DNA of 64,000 nt from Paroedura picta (Eukaryota > Chordata > Lepidosauria > Squamata > Gekkonidae): positions 1,265,501-1,329,500 of the forward strand of contig NC_135371.1 of assembly GCF_049243985.1 (NCBI RefSeq), read 5' to 3'. A model generated the notes under the pieces. It was not told the DNA's origin. It saw only the letters and a list, made by a program, of their open reading frames with translations, and did no database searches. Of the stretch, positions 1 through 15,267 are shown piece by piece. The translations under genes were made by a program, and so were the position numbers. The stretch's first letter is position 1. Every line of letters starts with the position of its first letter.

Positions 1-129
1 CCCTCCTCAGGGCACTTCCGCATTTCGCATGGCCGTCGCAAAGGGCCTTGAAAGTGCCCATTAAATAATGCACTTTCGGTCCGTTCTCGATGGCCTTTGC
101 AGCTGCACTTTACTGGGGGGGGGTGGCAG

Positions 130-265
130 AACCCCCAATCACTGGATTGGGATGGGCTGATTTTGAGGGCGTGAAAGTTCCCTGGGACTGGCGGAGGGGG
201 GATTCGAACCCGGCTCTCTCAAATCCTGGGTGAAAACTGTCTCCACAGCGCTGTGCCGCCCCTTG
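130..265 (-). repeat. tRNA-derived SINE fragment
   Basis: Read on the minus strand, a tRNA-like head carries a B-box-like GGGTTCGAATCCCC (about 190-205) after a short A-box-like start near 260. The body to the left is degenerate. The family cannot be fixed by eye. Confidence 0.4.
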
Positions 266-644
266 ACCTGAGGAGCTCACAGCACAAAAAGTATTGAGGG
301 GGGTGCGGCCCTAAACGCCCCCCCTCCCCGGTCAGGGCTCCTGGAGATTGCCCCTGGGCAGCCTGGTGGGACAGGGGCCTTCCTGACCACCAGCATAGTT
401 AGAGCAGGCTTTCTGCACTTGGTTGCCATGGAGAAATGCCTGACTTCAGGCCTGGAGAAACCCCAGAAGGGGCAGAGCTGTGGCCACGCCCACCCGGGCC
501 CCTTTAGGCCCATCACTGGCCAGTGGGGGGGGGGGTGGGTCTTTGATAAATGCTCAATAATTTTAAAAATACATTAAGACATAAACTCCCACCCACTTGG
601 GAAACCCTCCCAGGGCTGTCAGGGAATCCCCTGGTTGGGAAGGC

Positions 645-835
645 CTGGGTTAGAGGGTCAGACTTGCTTCTGGGAGATCCTGGTTCGAAATCCCCCTTGC
701 CATGGAAGCCTGCTGGGGGAGCTTGGGCCAGCCTCACATTCTCATTCTAACCTACCTCCCAGGGTTGTTGTGAGGAGCCACTTTGGGTTCCCTGTGAGGG
801 GAAAGGCTTGGAATTGGCTATAAAGCTTGCCTACA
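645..835 (+). repeat. tRNA-derived SINE (Sauria-SINE-like)
   Basis: The head contains a B-box-like TCCTGGTTCGAAATCCCC, followed by the body wording typical of lizard SINEs (CTAACCTACCTCCCAGGG, then TTGTTGTGAGGA) and an end resembling GGCTATAAAG. A diverged old copy. Confidence 0.6.
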
Positions 836-859
836 GTTTGCCCCCAAAAGATGGAGCAG

Positions 860-1092
860 GAGTCCATTGGTAGCGATTCGTGACGAGATGGAGCAGTGAT
901 GCTCTGGGGCAGGGAGGCTCTGCTTCCTTGGTGCTTGGTGTCGAGGGGGGGCACAGGGGGAGGGCTTCTGTGGTTCTGGCCCTGCCAGTGGATCTCCTGA
1001 TGGCCCCTGGTCTGGGCCAGTGTGAGACACAGAGTGCTGGACTGGTGGGCCACTGGCCTACCCAACACGACTTCTCTTCTGTTCCTTTATGA
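860..1092 (+). repeat. dispersed repeat ending in 'ttctgttcctttatg'
   Basis: The segment shares wording with 28395-28545 (+) and, reverse complemented, with 7695-7830, 13925-14110 and 34798-34915 (the 'agccctgctgggtcagacc...ccatccagtccag' motif). Several copies in both orientations indicate an interspersed element. Superfamily not determined. Confidence 0.5.
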
Positions 1093-1313
1093 CACCATGA
1101 CTGCTCTCACTATTGCTGTTTTTTTGTTTATTTGTGCTCCTTTATTTATTCATTTCCTCAGCCCAGCGTAGCCCATCTATTTCCCCTTGTCACCTGAAGA
1201 GGGCAGGAAAATCCAGATTCCTGTGCCTTTCTCTCCTCTTTCAGATCATCTGTGACTTCCCCCCTTCTCCTTGATACTCCCAGCAAATGGGAATATCTTG
1301 CTTCTTCTTTCAG

Positions 1314-1424
1314 GTCTGGAGTCTTTGAGGTAGGTGGGCGGGCCTTTTGCCGAGGAGGTGAAGAGCCCTCCGGATCAGCACTGAAAAGCCACGATGGAGA
1401 TTGAAAGGAACGTTGCCTTTCTGG
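1314..1424 (+). pseudogene. decayed KRAB-A exon upstream of gene A
   Basis: A polypyrimidine tract and CAG at 1311-1313 precede sequence that follows the usual KRAB-A exon: GAGTCTTTGAGG (the SFEE part), GAGGAGGTGAAGAGCCCTCC (the EEW.LLDP part) and a 3' end AACGTTGCCTTTCTGG followed by GTAATG, matching the NVAFLG donor of genes B, D, E and F. It is 111 nt against 127 nt in D and E, so about 16 nt are lost, and the frame is interrupted (a stop in the middle). It lies 1.3 kb 5' of the gene A finger exon, where a KRAB-A exon is expected. I infer that gene A once carried KRAB and lost it. Confidence 0.75.
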
Positions 1425-1454
1425 GTAATGCTTCTTTTCTCCCTTGCTCACATT

Positions 1455-1466
1455 TATTATTATTAT

Positions 1467-1505
<39 letters not shown>

Positions 1506-1526
1506 GAGGAGGAGGAGGAGGAGTAG
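1455..1526 (+). repeat. trinucleotide microsatellite (AGT)n-(AGG)n
   Basis: After an ATT run there are about 15 tandem AGT units followed by about 6 AGG units, 30 bp downstream of the KRAB-A relic. Confidence 0.95.
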
Positions 1527-2735
1527 ACGACTGCCCCTCACTACAAGTGGACTCAGGGTGGTTTACTAAATAGTAAAACAGTCATAGTCAAAATTGAAAA
1601 CATCCCACCTTTAGAACTCCCAGGCCAACCCCACCTGGCCTACAGATTGGCTATTGGCCAGGAACAAATGACCAGCCGGAAAAGGGGGGGGGATGGCCCG
1701 AGAGAGAGAGAGAGAGACCGGAGGCCTACCTGATGTCCAGAGGCCTGGTGGGAGAGTGCTGTGGAAGAGCAATAGCTCCATCAGGGCCTGGATTTCAGAC
1801 AGCCGTTTGTTCCCCCAGTCTGGGCCAGGGCCAGGTGGGTCTCTTTGTGGCCAGGGGTCACCAACAATGGGCACTTGATGGACGCCATGTTCTCTGGGGG
1901 AGAGAACCTCAAGAGAGAGACGGATGCCGTCTGTGTGTGTGTGTCTCTCTCCCCAGCTTATTGCTGATGAAGTTAAACCAGCCTCAGGGTCAGACTGGTC
2001 TTTTTTTACTGGCATTTTTTGGTTTGAGTCTATTGGAACTGAAAAATCCAAATACTACCCAGGACCAGATTAGAGTGCAGGATGCGAGGACCTAGCAGAG
2101 CCAGGTTCAAATCTCCACACTCTGCCGTGATGCTTTCGGAGTGATCTGGGGCCAGCTGTGCTCTGAGTGGTGAAGGGATGCGTGGGGCGGGGGGGGCTTT
2201 TTCTCCTGCTCCCACAAAGCTAGAACTTGAGGGCCTCCCATGAAGCTGATGGGCAGGAGGTTCAGGAGGGACAAAAGGAGATACTACTTTACACTAAGGC
2301 TGTGAATTAAAAAAAACAAACTGGTAACTTTGGATTTGGGTCTATTGGGCCCCCTCAAAATTTGGGAATTCTGAAAAATCTGGGACCCAAATACTGGCAT
2401 GTGGATCTGGGATCTTTCAGAAGTCCCCAGTTTTTTCGGACCCAATAAACCCAAAGTGAAATATGCAGGTAAAGAAATGCCCACCTGGTTCTGGGCCAGG
2501 AGGGGCCAGGCCAGGTTGCTCTCTCCGTCCCCGCCTGGTTTAAAGCAGGCAGCCGGAGAAGGAGCCATCGACCGCTATGGGGGTGAGGAGCTCCGATCTT
2601 GGGCTGGCTTCATTTGCAGCTCGGTTTAACCCAGCTGGAGGGGACGTCAGCCACAGCCAAGGGGGCAGGGCCTCTCAGCTGATCAAAACTACGTTTCATC
2701 AAGAGAATAACTTTTGACCCCTTTCTCTATTCCAG

Positions 2736-4387
2736 GAGTGGACGGCCACCCCAGAGGCCTTGAAGGGAAAGCAGGAAGAGTCGGGGATCTGGAGGTGGAA
2801 GAGAATTCAGGGCACCAAGCAGGACCAAAGGTGCCGGTGGCAGACCATCTGGCCTCTAGTGGACCAGCCCTTGAAACCGCGTCACAAGAAAAGCAGGCAG
2901 AAAAGAGAAGGAACAAGTGCCCCACATGTGCCAAAACCTTCAGTAAGGAGTCAAATCTCAAGAGGCACCAGAGAATCCACACGGGGGAGAGACGGTACGC
3001 GTGCCCCGAGTGCGGGGAAACCTTCCGTCAGACGTCCAACCTGGTCAGGCACCAGAGAATCCACACGGGGGAGAAGCCGTACACTTGCCGGGAGTGTGGG
3101 CGGGGCTTCAGCCGGAGCGCAGACCTCACCTGCCACGGGAGAATCCACACGGGGGAGAAGCCGTACAGGTGCGCCTTCTGCGGGAAGAGCTTTGCGGCGA
3201 AATCCAGCCTCAACGGCCATCACAGGCTGCACACGGGAGAGAACCCCTATAGGTGCCTGGAGTGCGGGAAGAGCTTCAGGTGGAGCACGCACCTGATCAG
3301 GCACCAGAGCGTCCACACGGGGGAGAGGCCCCACCTGTGCTTGGAGTGCGGAAAGAGCTTCAGTGACAACGGAAACCTCCTTTCTCATCAGAGAATCCAC
3401 ACCGGGGAGTGCCCGTTTAAGTGCGACGAATGCGGAAAGAGCTTCCAGATGAGCGCCTCGCTCAGTTCACACCAAAAGATCCACGCGGGTGTGAGACCGT
3501 ACCGATGCTTGGAATGTGGGAAAACCTTCAGCCACCACGGGAATCTTACCTCACACCAGAAGGTTCACACTGGAGAGAAACCTTACCAGTGCGCCGAGTG
3601 CGGCAAGAGATTCAAGGTGAGCACGTCCCTCACTTCACACCGGCGACTCCACACGGGAGAGAAGCCCTATCGGTGCTCGGAGTGTGGGAAGAGTTTCAGC
3701 CACAGCACGGGTCTGACTTTACACCAGATAATCCACACCGGGGAGAAACCATTTAAATGCCTGGAGTGCGGGAAGAACTTCAACCGGAGCACGACCCTTA
3801 ATTCACATCGAAGAACCCACACCGGGGAGAAACCTTTTAAATGCCTGGAGTGTGGGAAGCGCTTCAGCCGGAGCACGACCCTTAATTCACATCGAAGAAC
3901 CCACACCGGGGAGAAACCCTACCAATGCTCAGACTGTGGCAAGCGTTTCTGTGCCAAGTCCAGCCTTAATGAACATCAGAGGCTGCACACGGGGGTGAAG
4001 CCATATAAATGCTCGGAGTGCGGGAAGAGCTTCCTGTGGAACACGCACCTTATGAAGCATCAAAGGATCCACACGGGGGAGAAACCCCACACGTGCCTGG
4101 AGTGTGGGAAGAGCTTCAGCCAGTGCACGACACTGACTAATCATCAGAGAATCCACACTGGGGAGAAGCCATACAAGTGTCCTCAGTGTGGGAAGAGCTA
4201 TCGGTGGGGCACCAGCCTCATTACGCACAACTGCCTGCACACAGAAGGGGGCAGGGGGGATGCTCAGAGGGGGGAAAGGGACCCCCTAGGTGCACGGCCC
4301 TTAGTTCTCATCAAGGAATCCACTCAGGGGAAAAACCTTGTCAGCCTTTGGAGTGTGGGAGGGGGTTCAGGGGGAGAACCGGCATGA
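2736..4387 (+). CDS. Gene A: C2H2 zinc-finger exon, 16 fingers
   Basis: This terminal exon of a nuclear DNA-binding zinc-finger protein begins after a good acceptor (CTCTATTCCAG, 2725-2735) in phase 1, the phase used by the finger exons of B to F. About 55 residues of acidic/basic spacer precede 16 C2H2 fingers with TGEKP-type linkers, from [10 protein letters not shown] (codon start about 2909) to [10 protein letters not shown]. All zinc ligands are present; finger 16 ends H-x3-H as HNCLH. Two-residue zinc-knuckle spacing is kept throughout. The tail after finger 16 reads GGRGDAQRG..., and another frame at 4177-4420 holds further finger remnants, so the 3' end was shortened by a frameshift. 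The only upstream partner seen is the decayed KRAB-A exon at 1314-1424. Start codon and 5' exons are not identified; they may lie left of the window. An in-frame ATG at 2714 could serve unspliced. It could be a live gene without KRAB or a recently silenced one. Confidence 0.85.
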
Positions 4388-4420
4388 CTTCACATGGGCA
4401 GCTGTTTCATTCCCCCATCA
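4177..4420 (+). pseudogene. out-of-frame remnants of gene A fingers 17-18
   Basis: Beyond finger 16 a second frame encodes [13 protein letters not shown] and LECGRGF followed by MTSHG, clear finger and linker pieces not in the frame of the array. They show that the ancestral array was at least two fingers longer. Confidence 0.75.
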
Positions 4421-4600
4421 GTTTTTGTTGCAGGGGGGGAAAAACGACCCTTGAAAAAATTTTAAGCGTAAAAATATTATTTTATCATGAGCTTTCAGAG
4501 GATCTCTTCAATGGGGTGGATCCTCCCAGTTCACCAAGTAAAGCTTGAAGGCCTTCGGGCAAATCAAGTCCCTGTTCCTTGGAGGCTTGTTGGACCATCC

Positions 4601-4671
4601 AGATGTCCGTGGACTACAATGCCCATGAGCCCCTGCCAGGGGCTTATGGGCATTGTAGTCCACGGACATCT
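4601..4671. repeat. 71-bp near-perfect palindrome (MITE-like)
   Basis: Two 35-nt arms (4601-4635 and 4637-4671) are reverse complements with one mismatch around a single central base. They contain GGACTACAATGCCCAT, a sequence seen in degraded form at 12311-12385 and 40865-40915, so this is probably a small fold-back DNA element. Confidence 0.8.
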
Positions 4672-4884
4672 GAAGAGCCACAGTTTGGGCATCCCTTGTA
4701 TGGTGCCTCAACTGGATTTCCATGCCGTTTTTTTTTTTTTTAAGGATAAAATGGGACATGTATCAAAACATGTGCATCTTGTGAACTGTTTGTTGGCTGC
4801 TGTTTTTATAAGTTACTTTGCAAAATCTACCTTTTTTAACATAAAGAATAAACCTTGAACACCTGCATGGCAATTCCGTCCCTG

Positions 4885-5105
4885 TCTTCCCTTAGGTCCA
4901 CAAATGTTCCTGCACACAGGAATCCTACCCTTTGTCCATCTCAGTTGATATTGTCGACCCAGACTGGCGGCAGCTCTGCAGGGTCTCAGCCCAAAATCTT
5001 TCACATCGCCTAGGACTTCCTTCCTGCTGGAGGTGCCGGAAATTGAACCTGGGACCTTCCGCATGCCAAGCAGATGTTCTGTCCTTGAGCGACGGCCCCT
5101 TCCAG
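4885..5105 (-). repeat. tRNA-derived SINE, second type
   Basis: On the minus strand: AACATCTGCTTGGCATGCGG then a B-box-like CCCAGGTTCAATTTCCGG, as in the copies at 20775-20975, 35765-35840 and 59165-59360. The body continues with the 'gagaccctgcagagct' wording. Confidence 0.55.
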
Positions 5106-5519
5106 ATCCTCCTTATTACAGAATAGCCCTCTGAATAGACGTGTCTCCCAGGTCTGTCTCCCTGGTGTGTTACATTTTCACCAACAGAGTCCTCCTCATG
5201 AGCGCCAACCTCTGAGACTCACAGAGCATTTGCAGGCTTCAGTGATTGTTCAAACGGACAGAAATTTGGTATTTTGTTTGGAACCTGATCCTGTTGTCTT
5301 GCCATTCCAGTTCTAGCTGATGATCTAGATTACCACAGAGTCCCTCTAGAAGGGCCCATCCGAGGCCTTCCCCTGAGAAGACCCTCAGAAGAGCCCTGCT
5401 GGGTCAGACCAATGAAGGTCCACCTAGTCCTGCCTCCTCTCTTGCACCAACCCTTGTTCTGAATGCAAAATTTGTAAAATATGCAAGAGAGTTAAGCCCT
5501 GAGAGCTGCTCTTTGTTGC

Positions 5520-6450
5520 AGGGAGAGGCCGTCCCACCCGCGGCCTTCGTCTCCCCCCCCCCCCCCCGTTCTGGAGGCGAGCAGGGAGGGAGGGCGGCCC
5601 AAGGGGCAGGGGTCTCCTCGGGAGCCAGCCGGGGCCGCCCATCTGCCGGTGCTGACTGCCCCCCCCCCCTGCTCCCGAGGCGGCTAAACCCTGCCGGGGC
5701 AGATCCGGCCGATCCCAGCCCATCCGCAGCGGCCTCCTGGCCGTGGGATCCCGAGGCTGAGCAATCCAGCCCGGCTCTCCCCATTTGGGGCCGCCGCGCT
5801 TCAGCGCCACGCCCAGACTGGGGGGCTCCAGAACAGGGGGGTGGGTGGGTGGGTTTTATACCCCGCTTTTCATTGCTCGAAGGAGTCTCCAGTCGCTTCT
5901 CCGCCTGCCAGGTCGGTGGGGCGGAGAGAGCTCCGAGAGAACGGGGTCTGGCCCAAGGCCGCCCCGCTGGCCGCCGTGCGGAGGGGGAGCGGAGAGGCCA
6001 GCCCGGATCTCCAGCTGGGGATCGCCCCTCCTGGCCCCGGGGGGCGTCTGGATGGGGCGGGGGGGGGCAGCCGAGACCCGCCCTGGAGCCCGCCCGCCTC
6101 CGCCCCGGGAAGCGCCCGGAAGACCCGCCGCCCTGGAGCCCTTCCTGCTCCGCCTCCCGCCCCCCCCCCCGCCCGCCAGCCCCGCCGCCCCTGCAGGTAA
6201 GGCCGCCGCGGCCATGCGGGGACCCCTGCGCCCCGGGCTCTGCAGTCCGGAGAGGAGCCGCCCTCCCGGGGACCCCCAGGCCCCCCCTGGAGGCTGGCAT
6301 CCCTAGTTGGGGCTGGGGGAGGGCTCTGGCCGGGTGGGGGGGGGGGCTGTGCCAGGAGAGGTTCCTTGGCTGGCTTCTCTGAGTGCAGATTCAGGTGGGC
6401 GGCCTGGCAGGGCCCCTCTGAGACCGACCCAGGTGTATTCTGTGCAGGGC
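5520..6450 (+). promoter_or_regulatory. CpG island and probable first exon of gene B
   Basis: A strongly GC- and CpG-rich stretch lies 5' of the SCAN exon. A clear donor CTGCAG|GTAAGG at 6196/6197 probably ends a non-coding exon 1. Long ORFs on both strands here are by-products of base composition. An old SINE (about 5850-5990, 'ttttataccccgcttttcattg') is embedded in the island. Confidence 0.65.
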
Positions 6451-7122
6451 TCATTCAAGGGAGGAGGTCAGCCTTGGGGTGAGGGAAGCAGCCTAGGGAC
6501 ATGGGGGGGGGGCGGGTTAGTGGCCGGGCAGGGCCAGGAACTTTTATGCCTCTGGACTCCCCCCCTCCCCCCCCCCGCCCCATTGAGCCAGGTCATTGGG
6601 CTACCCAAGGCTGCTTCTTGCCCCCTGGATAATTGATCGTTTTGGGTTTTCATGGGATTTTATTAGGAAATAACTATCTGTAACCCGCCACAAGCCGCTT
6701 GCAGGAGTGGTGAGCTAAAAATCAATCAATGAATACAGCCCACCCGCCCTTCCTGGTGTCGATAGAAAACCGGTCTGGAGATAGTGGCTGTTCTGGTGGA
6801 GCCTTCTCTGTGCTGCCTCCTGCGCCAGTTCTCCCCCAGCCTCCTCTCCCTGGACCTCCAGGAACCCCCTGGCCTGGAGTTGGTGACCCTGGCAGGGAGC
6901 AGATGGTCCCCGGCTGCATCTGAGTCTTTGCTTGGCTCTTCTTTTCCTCAGGGAGAAGCTCCAGATCCGAGTGCGGAACACCCAGTTTTGCTTCTTGGCA
7001 CCATTAGAACTCGTGACCAGGAAAGACCCTCCTCCCCTTCCACTTGGGAGTTCTCAGCAGCAGAAGAAGCGCCCCCCATCCCGAGAGCAAAAGGGGCAGG
7101 GTCAATTTTGTCCCTGCAGCAG

Positions 7123-11772
<4,650 letters not shown>

Positions 11773-11864
11773 GATCCTGGCAGGGAAGGTGCCTCTGGAA
11801 GCTGATTGGCTGCTGGCCAACAGCACAGAAGAGGAGGATGAGGAAGGAGAGGTGGTCTCTGCAC

Positions 11865-12110
11865 CCCACTTTCACTGCCTGAAGGCGTCTCAGAGTGGCT
11901 TACAATCCCCTTCCCTCCCTCTGCCCACAACAGACCGCCTGGGAGGTGAGTGGAGGGGAGAGAGCCTGGACAGGAGTGCTCTGGGAGAAAAGCTCTGACA
12001 GGACTGTGACTGGCCCAAGGTCACCCAGCTGGCTGCCTGTGGAGGGGCGGGGATTCAAACCCGGCCTGCCAAATGAGAAGCTGCCGCTCTTCACCGCAAC
12101 ACCATGCTGC
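11865..12110 (-). repeat. tRNA-derived SINE
   Basis: On the minus strand a tRNA-like head at the right end (B-box-like GGGTTTGAATCCCC), then 'gtgaccttgggcca', then the 'ggaagggaaggggattgtaagcc' tail. It is 100 bp downstream of the gene B stop. Confidence 0.65.
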
Positions 12111-12454
12111 AGACAACACTTCGGTTTCTCTCATTCCTTTCTACAAAAAGTGGTTTCTCTTCACAACAAAACTATTTTGTTCTTTGAGCAGTCTGGTGCT
12201 GGGCTCCTCTTTGCAAATTTAAATTCTGTTGACTGCCTTGTGCTGACCCAGAGCCTGCGCCTGTCAAAGTCAGTATCGTCCTCTCAGCCCAGCAGCGAGG
12301 ACTTTCCAGATGTCTGTGGACTACCGTTACCATGAACCCTTGTCAACATACTGGCAGGAGCTTATGGTAATTGTAGTCCATTGGAAGCCTGAGTTTGGCC
12401 ACCTCCTGGTTGGTTGACCTGTCTTGGGGTGTTCTAAGCAGGTACGTCCAGGTG

Positions 12455-12815
12455 TGTCTTTCTCAATGGGTTGCATAGAATCCTGGGGCTTCTCCACATC
12501 CCTGGAAGAGTTTTACGGATTGGGTGGGAGTTAAGTAACTATATATATATATAAATTAAAATCAGTTGATATGCCCGTATCTGGTTATGTCAAAGTCCCC
12601 CCCCCCCCAAATGATGGTCCGGATGGGTGGGGGTTTCTGACACTGGGGGCGGAGCCAGTGAGTGTGATGTCATATCCAGTGGCCTGCTGACATCACTTCC
12701 AGGGTTTCTCAAAGCCTGAAGAATGTTTCAGGGGGTTCTCAATGGTAAAATGGTTTTATTTATTAATTTATTCAGCCCTCACTGTGAAATCTCGGTTGAG
12801 AAAGGCTGGTCTACA
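12455..12815. repeat. dispersed element copy with 'gagaaaggctg' end
   Basis: It shares 'aagcctgaagaatgtttcag' and 'ttctcaatggtaaaa' with 28892-29046 and 43950-44062. The ends resemble CAG..TTTCTCAA termini of hAT-like MITEs. The boundaries are approximate. Confidence 0.45.
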
Positions 12816-13481
12816 GAAATGTTGAAAAGCGAATAACAGAAGAGCAGGAGAAACCCACGTCTTGAGTGGGAGACACCTGAAGCTGCTGGAAACAAGCGAA
12901 CAGATTGAACCTGGGTCCTTCTGGCTGCCTGCAGAATGCTCTTCCACTGAACCGGCTCACTTTCCCTATCAGCTGCGGTGTCAGGGCGAAATCCCCCCTT
13001 CCACCCCTGTAAGCTTTAGTCCAAACCATTGTGTTTCAGAGAGAGTGACCGGAACTGTGTACAATATTCCAGATGGGTCAGCATCAGAGAGCTGTACAAC
13101 ATCGTTACAATACTGTCAATTTTACATTCGTTCCCATCTCTAATAATCTTCAGCGGTGATTTCTCCTTTTTTCCCAGACGCCACACAAACCAACGTGATG
13201 GCCTTATGAACTCGCAGGAAAAGGATGGTGGCTGCAGAGGACTATTTGCTTGACGGGCCTTTTCTTGTTTCCACAGCTTTTATTTTATTTTAATGATGTG
13301 TCTCATTTACCGTGCTCTGCTTCATGTACAATTGAAACTAATGACTGGAGCAGGAATTTTTTCCCCCCATGTTGTGAATCTTAAAATGTACTTTCTCAAA
13401 CCTGAGGATTTTTGAAATATTAAAGGGCTTCTCAGAAGAGGTGTGCCTCATTAATATGAAATAGAAGCATATCATGTAGCG

Positions 13482-13832
13482 CAGGGGTCCCCAACCCAAG
13501 GGCCGGGGACCGGTCGCGGTCCGTGGATCAGTCGGTACCAGGCCACGGTTCCTCCTCCTCTTCCTCCTCCTCGGCTGCTGCCTCGGGGGCTGCCCTGTCA
13601 CTCTGCCACCGGCTCACCTTGGGTGCTCTCCAGAGGCCCCCATGCACAGATGCTGCAGGCAGCGCCCCCCAGTGGGCGGTGGGAAGTCAGGGACTCCAGT
13701 GGGAAAGCAAGTGGAGCAGGGGCTCAGCCAGTGGGGGCGACGTCCCTTGGCAAAAGACTACCCCCCAGCGGGCCTCAGTAAAATAGTCAAGCGTTGAACG
13801 GTCCCCGGTGATAAAAAGGTTGGGGACCACTG
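13482..13832. mobile_element. non-autonomous hAT-like DNA transposon
   Basis: Terminal inverted repeats CAGGGGTCCCCAACC at the left and GGTTGGGGACCACTG at the right enclose 351 bp. The flanking 8-mers ATGTAGCG and ATGTAGAC agree at 6 of 8 positions, as expected for an aged hAT target-site duplication. There is no transposase. The inner ends repeat 'ggggaccggt' and 'acggtccccggt'. Confidence 0.8.
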
Positions 13833-13900
13833 ATGTAGACAACTGGGGATGGATTTTATCATCCATCTTCCCAGTTCCTCTGGAGGACCATCAGCAACAA

Positions 13901-14115
13901 GGCAGAGAGGCCGAGGCCTTCCTAAGGACATCGGGAGAGCCCTGCTGGGTCAGACCAGGGGTCCATCCAGTCCAGTCTCCTGTCTCATACAGGGGCCAGC
14001 CAGTTCCTCTGCAGGGCCAGCCACAGGGCAGAGAGGCCGAGGCCTTCCTAAGGACATCAGAAGAGACCTGCTGGGTCAGACCAGGTGTCCATCCAGTCCA
14101 GCCTCCTGTCTCACA
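13901..14115. repeat. tandem duplication, period about 126 bp
   Basis: The wording 'ggcagagaggccgaggcc...aaggacatc...ctgggtcagaccagg' occurs twice in tandem (starts 13901 and 14027). It is a local duplication of the dispersed repeat also present at 5385-5440 and 34798-34915. Confidence 0.75.
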
Positions 14116-14534
14116 TAGACTGTTTACGCATTGGCGGTTTCATGCCGGGCTGCAGGCTGGAGTTTTAGTCGTGACAGGGTGGCCCACCTCTTCCTGCACC
14201 CACACGGGGGAGCATTTGGCCCGGTGCACCTCATCTTCCCCCGATTTGTGCTCCTGCACGGGAGCCGGGGCAGTGAAGTTCCCAAATACACTAAAGACTC
14301 TGAAGACAAGAACTTTTCATGTTTAATGTTAACCTCTAGTAGGAACCTAATAATTATTCTGTTATCGACAAGATTTATTGAGCCACACATTCCCCCCCTT
14401 GTTTGTATTCATCCTCCTGTATTTCCACTTTGTAATCTTGAATCTCAAAACTAGTTTATATCAGAATCCAGTGGCCAAACCTAATTAGAGAAATTAGGCT
14501 TCTGGACTCAGAGCAAGCTCATTGTCCCCTCCAA

Positions 14535-14898
14535 GCTCCTCAGACATTAAAAAGGCCATCTCTGCAAGGCGGGCTAGACCTTTCAAAATATTTGCATAAG
14601 GCGGTCTTATTTAAAGGGGGGTCTGCAGAATAACAGTTGCAAACGTACAGCAGCTGCCTGCTAAGTGCTGGGGAGATATCATCCCGATCCATTCTGGAAG
14701 ACACCAGATGCATAGTAAGTGTGATTTCAGTGCCATTCTGCATTTATTACAATATATTATTTATCATTTATAAGATTTATATCCAGCCCTTCACCAGTGT
14801 CTCAAGGTGGCTAATAGCATAATTAAAATACAATATAAATGTCTTAATAAAATGCATCCAATTAGAAGACCGGAGAACCAAATCTGGCTCCTAACAGC
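14535..14898 (+). repeat. left member of a direct-repeat pair flanking the V2R last exon
   Basis: The stretch from GCTCCTCAGACATTAAA to CTCCTAACAGC is repeated in the same orientation at 16303-16644. It contains 'tcatttataagatttatatcc' and 'aataaaatgcatcca'. The family is not recognised. Confidence 0.8.
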
Positions 14899-15267
14899 TA
14901 AAGGGATAGATTCACCCCGTGGGTCTATGGAACAATTTCCACTGCTTGATGGAAGGCAGGGGAGTGTGCATGGGAGGGCCCACTAGGTGTATATCGTGCA
15001 AGGTGCTGGCCTCAGGAGTTCATTCTGCCAAGCTGGAGCCAGGGCCAGACTCTTTGGGGCCAGGGATCACCAGCCTTCTGGCACTGGCTGAGCATACAGC
15101 CCTCTGGGGGATGTACTCAGACAGAACCCCTGGCCAGGTTCTTGTGTGATGAGCAGGAAAGGAACAGTGATTTTTTACAGCAGCCGCCCCTGGTTTCACT
15201 GACACGTACGTGGGTTTCATCACTGCTGTGCATGATGGAAAAAAACATGGTGGGAGTGTACAGAAGA

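Noticed and set aside
5404-6382. Long overlapping ORFs on both strands (up to ~298 codons)
   Set aside because: They lie in a CpG island with extreme GC content, are Pro/Gly/Arg-rich, overlap in several frames and show no domain.
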